Assembly: GCA_958439155.1 (NCBI GenBank) | Contig: CAUBUJ010000064.1 | Location: 1 to 9,220 of the forward strand | Direction of reading: 5' to 3' | DNA length: 9,220 bases | Source: an uncultured Veillonellaceae bacterium | Lineage (GTDB): Bacteria; Bacillota; Negativicutes; Veillonellales; Dialisteraceae | In this document: positions 7,101 to 9,220 of the stretch, piece by piece | Position numbering within the stretch: position 1 is the stretch's first letter | Layout of the letters: the number at the start of each line of letters is the position of its first letter | Notes under the pieces: generated by a model | What the model saw: only the letters and a program-made list of their open reading frames with translations | Database searches by the model: none | What the model was told of the DNA's origin: nothing | Translations under genes and position numbers: made by a program

Positions 7101-8204
7101 AAGCCTTCTTTCCTCATTCCCTCTCTGTCCTGGTATGGCCCGCTTCTGGCAGCGGCCTTTCAGGGGGAAGGCTATGAAGCGGATCTGCTTCCGGCAGCAA
7201 AAGGCGGTAAGGCAGCACAGTACCTGCCCGATGAGGCAGGCGTGCCGGTGCTTTCTGCGCTTTCCAGTGTGCTTCGGCTTTCCTCAAAGGAGGCAGCGGG
7301 TCGGTCCGTGCTGATGTTTTCTTCCCGGCGGGACGCAGCTTTTCTCCGGCGGGGCTTTTCGGCAGCAGGGCGGGCAGCGGGCGCGGTCTATTTCCACTGT
7401 GCCGGCGGGGCGGGATCCCTTCCAGTGACGCGCTCTCTGCTGCACCGGTTCTTTGCAGCGCTCTTCATCGGGGATTTCCTCCTCCGCGGGGAGGAAACAC
7501 TCGCTCCAGAGTATAGGGATCTCCTGGAAAATTTGGCAGGCGAAGCAGGGGAGGCCGTGCGGGGCGGATCCTTTGCGGCGTATGAATCGTTCTTCCGCCG
7601 CGCTGTGCAGGTGCTCGCCGGCGCAGGTACAGGCAGTGGAAGGCCTGTCATCGGGATTGACGGCGATCCATTCCTGCGGTTTTCTCCTGGCGCCTCCCCC
7701 GCTGCTCTCATACAAAAAGCTGGCGCTGTGCCGGCAGAACTTGGATTGGGTGAATGGCAGGCGATGCAGATCACCTGGACGTACTGGGCCTCATCTTTTG
7801 GCGGTGACCGGCGCGGACTGGAGCGGTGCATGGCTGCGAGAAATGCAGCGGAAGCGTATAGGAAGCCTTATGAAAAAGCAGTGCAGGCGCTGCCCTTTTT
7901 GGGCCACGTACCAGAGGGGTGGGGGATGCGGATTTACAGGGAAGCGCGTTTTCATGAAGGGGACGGGCTCCGGGAATGGCAGCGGAATCTTCTCCTCCGC
8001 GGCGCGGAAGCTGTGATTTCTCTAAGAGGTCTCTCGGCGATGGAAAACGGCGGGGAAGAAGAGGGAGTATTTCAAAAAGTACGGCCGGATCTGCCCCTTC
8101 TCACAGAGGAATATTTCCCGGGAAAGAGTGATGTGAACCGGGAAAACCGGATCCGCCTCCTGCTGCACGAGGTAGAAAACCGCAGGGCTGGCTGTATGGG
8201 CTGA
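4116..8204 (+). CDS. Giant fused 2-hydroxyacyl-CoA dehydratase activase/dehydratase-like protein
   Basis: A 1362-residue cytoplasmic protein of the BadF/BadG/HgdC activase superfamily, whose simple members use ATP to push an electron from a [4Fe-4S] cluster into a dehydratase. Domain 1 (about 1-265) is an ASKHA ATPase with GLDAGST (7-13), EIGGEDAKV and cysteines 126 (CAGGTG) and 165 (SRCGVF). Domain 2 (about 317-580) repeats the fold with GVDAGST (321-327), DIGGQDMK and cysteines 443 (ACSSGCG) and 482 (ARCTVL). Next come four cysteines at 603, 606, 610 and 629, a DUF2229-like domain (about 665-965) with HCHACFLAH (719-727), CGRPY (851-855) and SCGYDG around C926, and an HgdB-like C-terminal domain (about 995-1350) ending in SDVNRENRIRLLL. 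The order matches the ~1400-residue fusions known from anaerobic Firmicutes. The last domain has only three cysteines, none in the expected ligand motifs. The substrate is unknown. The gene is very GC-rich. No partner dehydratase gene is adjacent. Confidence 0.88.
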   Translation: MDGWVLGLDAGSTAVKAVVLSPEGVCVFRRYERHRAKVRETVLHIVEEAVKAFPDRSFRMGLTGMGGMALAEKWGIPFTQELAAEEAAIRRYLPDTDAAIEIGGEDAKVTYFPKGKAPDQRMNRDCAGGTGAFLDHLAALLGTDAAGLNRLAAEGRHVYPIASRCGVFARTDVQGLLNEGADRRDIALSVFQAIVQQVLSGLSQGRPLRGRVAFLGGPLSFMPVLRDRFRKTLQLPPEDVLVPKDGVYYGALGAALSAAGEAAPLSRHAARFRKNPVRPQAARLPPLFTSPEEYRHFQEIHGRDRACRSDLSCHKGPVWLGVDAGSTTLKAVLMDGEERILRDWYWRHHGDVLGSAKRLLTEIYDGLPEGTYLAAAGVTGYGEGLLRKAFHFDTGEVETEAHVRGAQAFCPDVTAILDIGGQDMKYCRLERGILSEVSLNGACSSGCGAFLETFAETFHMSMEDFAKAAVCADGALDLGARCTVLMNSKVKELQRDGIGLGELAAGLSISVVKNALYKVVRLTSPEDMGRRVVVEGGAFCSDAVLRAFERELGRPVIRPDIAGLMGAYGMALLARERKGKGPSALLGKEAALRLTTQSRMERCSGCGNHCQVSVKTFSNGSVFVTGNRCARGERLAGVKIPAGVSIPDGYEWARDHLFRPFPLKGKAKGRVGIPAVLDMWEDFPYWSAFFAALGYRAVRSDFAEEGMAEAAATLPEGVHCHACFLAHVHVWDLLRKPVDFIWMPSRNRGGEEPEIDERRHAAYGDTIASSMGEAIRQRGIPFLHPALPAAGDPAMAEALAAALPQIDREDILKAVKAGEAAQLHFYEGLMEETRRALLWMKETGRPGIILCGRPYQRDPQIHKGIPHMITSLGAAVLSGEGLTLLGAGRLRLSAGDMSLRDLLLGALPYAEREARLQYVQLHSISCGYDGLTRMEVEDALRRAGKLYTVLSLDQGMNNGAIRIRLRSLLAEAEVLEAHPEAKAALRASAPFLTQGKPSFLIPSLSWYGPLLAAAFQGEGYEADLLPAAKGGKAAQYLPDEAGVPVLSALSSVLRLSSKEAAGRSVLMFSSRRDAAFLRRGFSAAGRAAGAVYFHCAGGAGSLPVTRSLLHRFFAALFIGDFLLRGEETLAPEYRDLLENLAGEAGEAVRGGSFAAYESFFRRAVQVLAGAGTGSGRPVIGIDGDPFLRFSPGASPAALIQKAGAVPAELGLGEWQAMQITWTYWASSFGGDRRGLERCMAARNAAEAYRKPYEKAVQALPFLGHVPEGWGMRIYREARFHEGDGLREWQRNLLLRGAEAVISLRGLSAMENGGEEEGVFQKVRPDLPLLTEEYFPGKSDVNRENRIRLLLHEVENRRAGCMG

Positions 8205-8432
8205 GGAACTGGCTGCCATGCCTAGAGGTAACTCTCTGTTTTATTGGCGGCGAGGCCTTCGGTCTGAGGCCGGAGGTCAAAGGCGGATCGTATGTCATGG
8301 GAACGGAGAATCAGGTTTGGAGTCAGAAGTCTGAAGAGGGAAGCGGTTCTTTGGAAAGAAATCAGGCGCTGGACTCTACGCCAATGAAGCACCGCCTATG
8401 ATCCGCATTATATGCGCGACGTTTCTCCTCCC
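8205..8432. other. Intergenic stretch without a convincing gene
   Basis: No supported coding region was found between the activase stop and the peroxiredoxin promoter. The only forward frame of note is a 35-codon ATG frame at 8298-8405 with no recognisable content or ribosome site. There is a weak hairpin (GGCCT 8254-8258 with AGGCC 8267-8271) without a T tract, and two adjacent near-identical heptamers, GTCAGAA and GTCTGAA (8322-8335). It may be decayed sequence. No clear terminator for the activase gene is visible. Confidence 0.5.
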
Positions 8433-8461
8433 TTGCGGAAGCGGCGGAAATAGGGTACACT
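8433..8461 (+). promoter_or_regulatory. Probable sigma-70-type promoter of the peroxiredoxin gene
   Basis: TTGCGG (8433-8438) and TACACT (8456-8461) are separated by 17 bases, with 3/6 and 4/6 matches to the consensus boxes. A second possible -10, TATAAC (8465-8470, 5/6 match), lacks a good -35. The start codon is 44 bases after the first -10 box. Confidence 0.5.
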
Positions 8462-8505
8462 GCATATAACATAGATAAATTTCGATAAAAGAAAGGATGA
8501 GACCT

Positions 8506-8970
8506 ATGGCAGAACTCACCATTGGCGCGGCGGCGCCGGCATTTGCCCTTCCTTCTGACAGCGGCAGGGATATTTCTCTTTCTGATTACAAAGGGAAGAA
8601 AGTGATTCTCTATTTTTATCCGAAGGACAATACCTCCGGCTGCACGGTGGAGGCGAAAGCGTTCCGGGATCACCTGGCAGATTTTGCGGCGCTCGGCTAC
8701 GTGGTGCTCGGCGTGAGCCGTGACTCTGTGCGGAAGCACTGCAATTTCCGTGATAAGAATGAGCTGAATTTCCCGCTTCTCTCCGATGCGGATGAGACGG
8801 TGTGCAATGCCTACGGCGTCATGAAGGAGAAGAGCATGTACGGCCGGAAGTACATGGGTATCGAGCGGTCCACCTTCGTCATCGACGAGGCGGGAAATCT
8901 TCTGAAGGAGTACCGCAATGTGAAGGCCACGACCCATGTGGAAGCACTGCTGAAGGAGCTGCAGGCATAA
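8506..8970 (+). CDS. bcp: Thiol peroxidase of the PrxQ/BCP peroxiredoxin family
   Basis: A 154-residue cytoplasmic peroxiredoxin that reduces hydrogen peroxide and organic hydroperoxides, normally recharged by thioredoxin. The thioredoxin-like fold shows GAAAPAFALP near the start, the active-site segment YFYPKDNTSGCT with the peroxidatic cysteine C46, then VVLGVSRDS, FPLLSD, MYGRKYMGIERSTFVID and a C-terminal helix. The common BCP resolving cysteine five residues after the peroxidatic one is replaced by Lys51. Other cysteines are C79, in the helix after GVSRDS, and C100 after the SDADE segment. C79 sits close to where alpha-3-type PrxQ proteins carry their resolving cysteine. ATG 8506 is chosen because AAAGGA (8492-8497) lies eight bases upstream of it. 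An ATG at 8497 would overlap that site and add only three residues. The gene is monocistronic: it has a promoter upstream and a terminator after it. Likely role: peroxide defence in an anaerobe. Confidence 0.95.
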   Translation: MAELTIGAAAPAFALPSDSGRDISLSDYKGKKVILYFYPKDNTSGCTVEAKAFRDHLADFAALGYVVLGVSRDSVRKHCNFRDKNELNFPLLSDADETVCNAYGVMKEKSMYGRKYMGIERSTFVIDEAGNLLKEYRNVKATTHVEALLKELQA

Positions 8971-8987
8971 AATTCTTCATACATCAG

Positions 8988-9023
8988 AAAAGGGACATAG
9001 GATTTTTCTATGTTCCTTTTTTA
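8988..9023 (+). terminator. Rho-independent terminator of the peroxiredoxin gene
   Basis: The arm 8988-9000 (AAA then AGGGACATAG) pairs with 9008-9020 (CTATGTTCCT then TTT) in a 13-bp stem with one G-U pair. The loop is GATTTTT (9001-9007), and a T run follows. It starts 17 bases after the stop codon. Confidence 0.9.
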
Positions 9024-9052
9024 TTGACAGGGAAAATGGACCGTGATAGAGT
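9024..9052 (+). promoter_or_regulatory. Strong sigma-70-type promoter for the T-box leader
   Basis: A perfect TTGACA -35 box (9024-9029) is followed after 17 bases by TAGAGT (9047-9052, 4/6 match). The -10 is preceded by TG at 9044-9045, giving an extended -10 form. The -35 begins directly after the T run of the preceding terminator. The expected transcript start is near 9059, just before the T-box stem I. Confidence 0.75.
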
Positions 9053-9058
9053 AGGGAC

Positions 9059-9220
9059 AATCATTTGAAAACAGGCGATGAAGGAAAGAGTACGTCACAA
9101 TGACCCTTCCAGAGAGTCCGCAATGGTGAGAGCGGACAGGGTGAGCGCGGCGGAAGTGCATTCCAGAGCTTGCGTGAGCAGAAGGCTATGCCGGTATGCC
9201 GCACGGGAGACGCCCGTTAC
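9059..9220 (+). ncRNA. T-box leader RNA (truncated by window end), specifier probably UGC for cysteine
   Basis: T-box leaders sense uncharged tRNA and switch transcription of an amino-acid gene. Stem I is readable here. GGAA (9083-9086) pairs with TTCC (9161-9164), and the specifier loop has AGAGTA (9087-9092) facing GAAGTGCA (9153-9160). CGTC (9093-9096) pairs with GGCG (9149-9152), and ACCCT (9103-9107) with AGGGT (9138-9142). AGAGAG at 9111-9116 is the conserved internal motif. The terminal hairpin GTCCGC/GCGGAC (9116-9121, 9132-9137) encloses AATGGTGAGA, matching the family's TGGTG loop. In the usual arrangement GAA-N-codon-purine, the codon is TGC at 9157-9159 (Cys). GTG (Val) one base earlier is the alternative. 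The antiterminator with the T-box sequence and the regulated gene lie beyond the window. The expected gene class is cysteinyl-tRNA synthetase, cysteine synthesis or uptake. Confidence 0.85.

Noticed and set aside
8254..8271. Hairpin GGCCT/AGGCC as a terminator of the activase gene
   Set aside because: The stem is only five base pairs, and no T run follows.
8281..8411. Inverted repeat sharing GCGGATC between about 8283 and 8405
   Set aside because: The shared core is only seven bases, arms are imperfect, and there is no gene between them or target duplication, so chance is enough.
8464..8478. Possible PerR operator upstream of the peroxiredoxin gene
   Set aside because: The best 15-base alignment to TTATAAT-N-ATTATAA matches only 9 of 14 positions, with the right half poor. 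In AT-rich promoter DNA this is not persuasive.
8362..8937. Reverse-strand open frame (191 codons) covering the peroxiredoxin gene
   Set aside because: The forward strand encodes an unmistakable PrxQ/BCP protein over most of it; the reverse product shows no family features.

Overview
The window most likely comes from a diderm Firmicute of the class Negativicutes, in the Veillonella/Dialister/Megasphaera group. Three observations combine to suggest this. There are two outer-membrane TonB-dependent receptors, so the cell has an outer membrane. There is a T-box leader RNA, which is typical of Firmicutes. There is also a large oxygen-sensitive 2-hydroxyacyl-CoA dehydratase activase-type protein, typical of strict anaerobes. 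The genus is inference only. All genes I accept are on the + strand.

Bases 1-3997 hold an iron-siderophore, heme or similar uptake operon. It starts with the 3' part of a TonB-dependent receptor whose first ~300 residues lie outside the window. A periplasmic substrate-binding lipoprotein follows (1028-2062), then a complete second receptor that is a paralog of the first (2072-3997). Gaps are 14 and 9 bases, and a hairpin terminator (4005-4039) closes the unit. The receptors would bring the ligand across the outer membrane, and the lipoprotein would pass it to an inner-membrane ABC importer. No permease or ATPase gene is visible here.

After an AT-rich spacer, one very large and GC-rich gene (4116-8204, 1362 residues) encodes a fused activase/dehydratase-like protein. 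It has two tandem BadF/HgdC-type ATPase domains, a four-cysteine module, a DUF2229-like domain and a C-terminal HgdB-like domain. The ATPase domains keep their cluster cysteines. The C-terminal part appears to have lost the cysteines expected of an iron-sulfur dehydratase. No stand-alone dehydratase subunit genes are next to it.

A ~300-base gap without a convincing gene (8205-8505) carries a likely promoter for a PrxQ/BCP-type peroxiredoxin (8506-8970), which ends at its own terminator. Immediately after that terminator a strong promoter-like sequence drives a T-box leader RNA that is cut by the window end. Its specifier codon reads best as UGC (cysteine), so the gene just outside is probably for cysteine synthesis, uptake or charging.

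Base composition changes sharply. Bases 61-120 in the first receptor have 24 G/C of 60, while bases 7321-7380 in the large activase have 44 of 60. I found no CRISPR array, insertion sequence, tRNA or rRNA.
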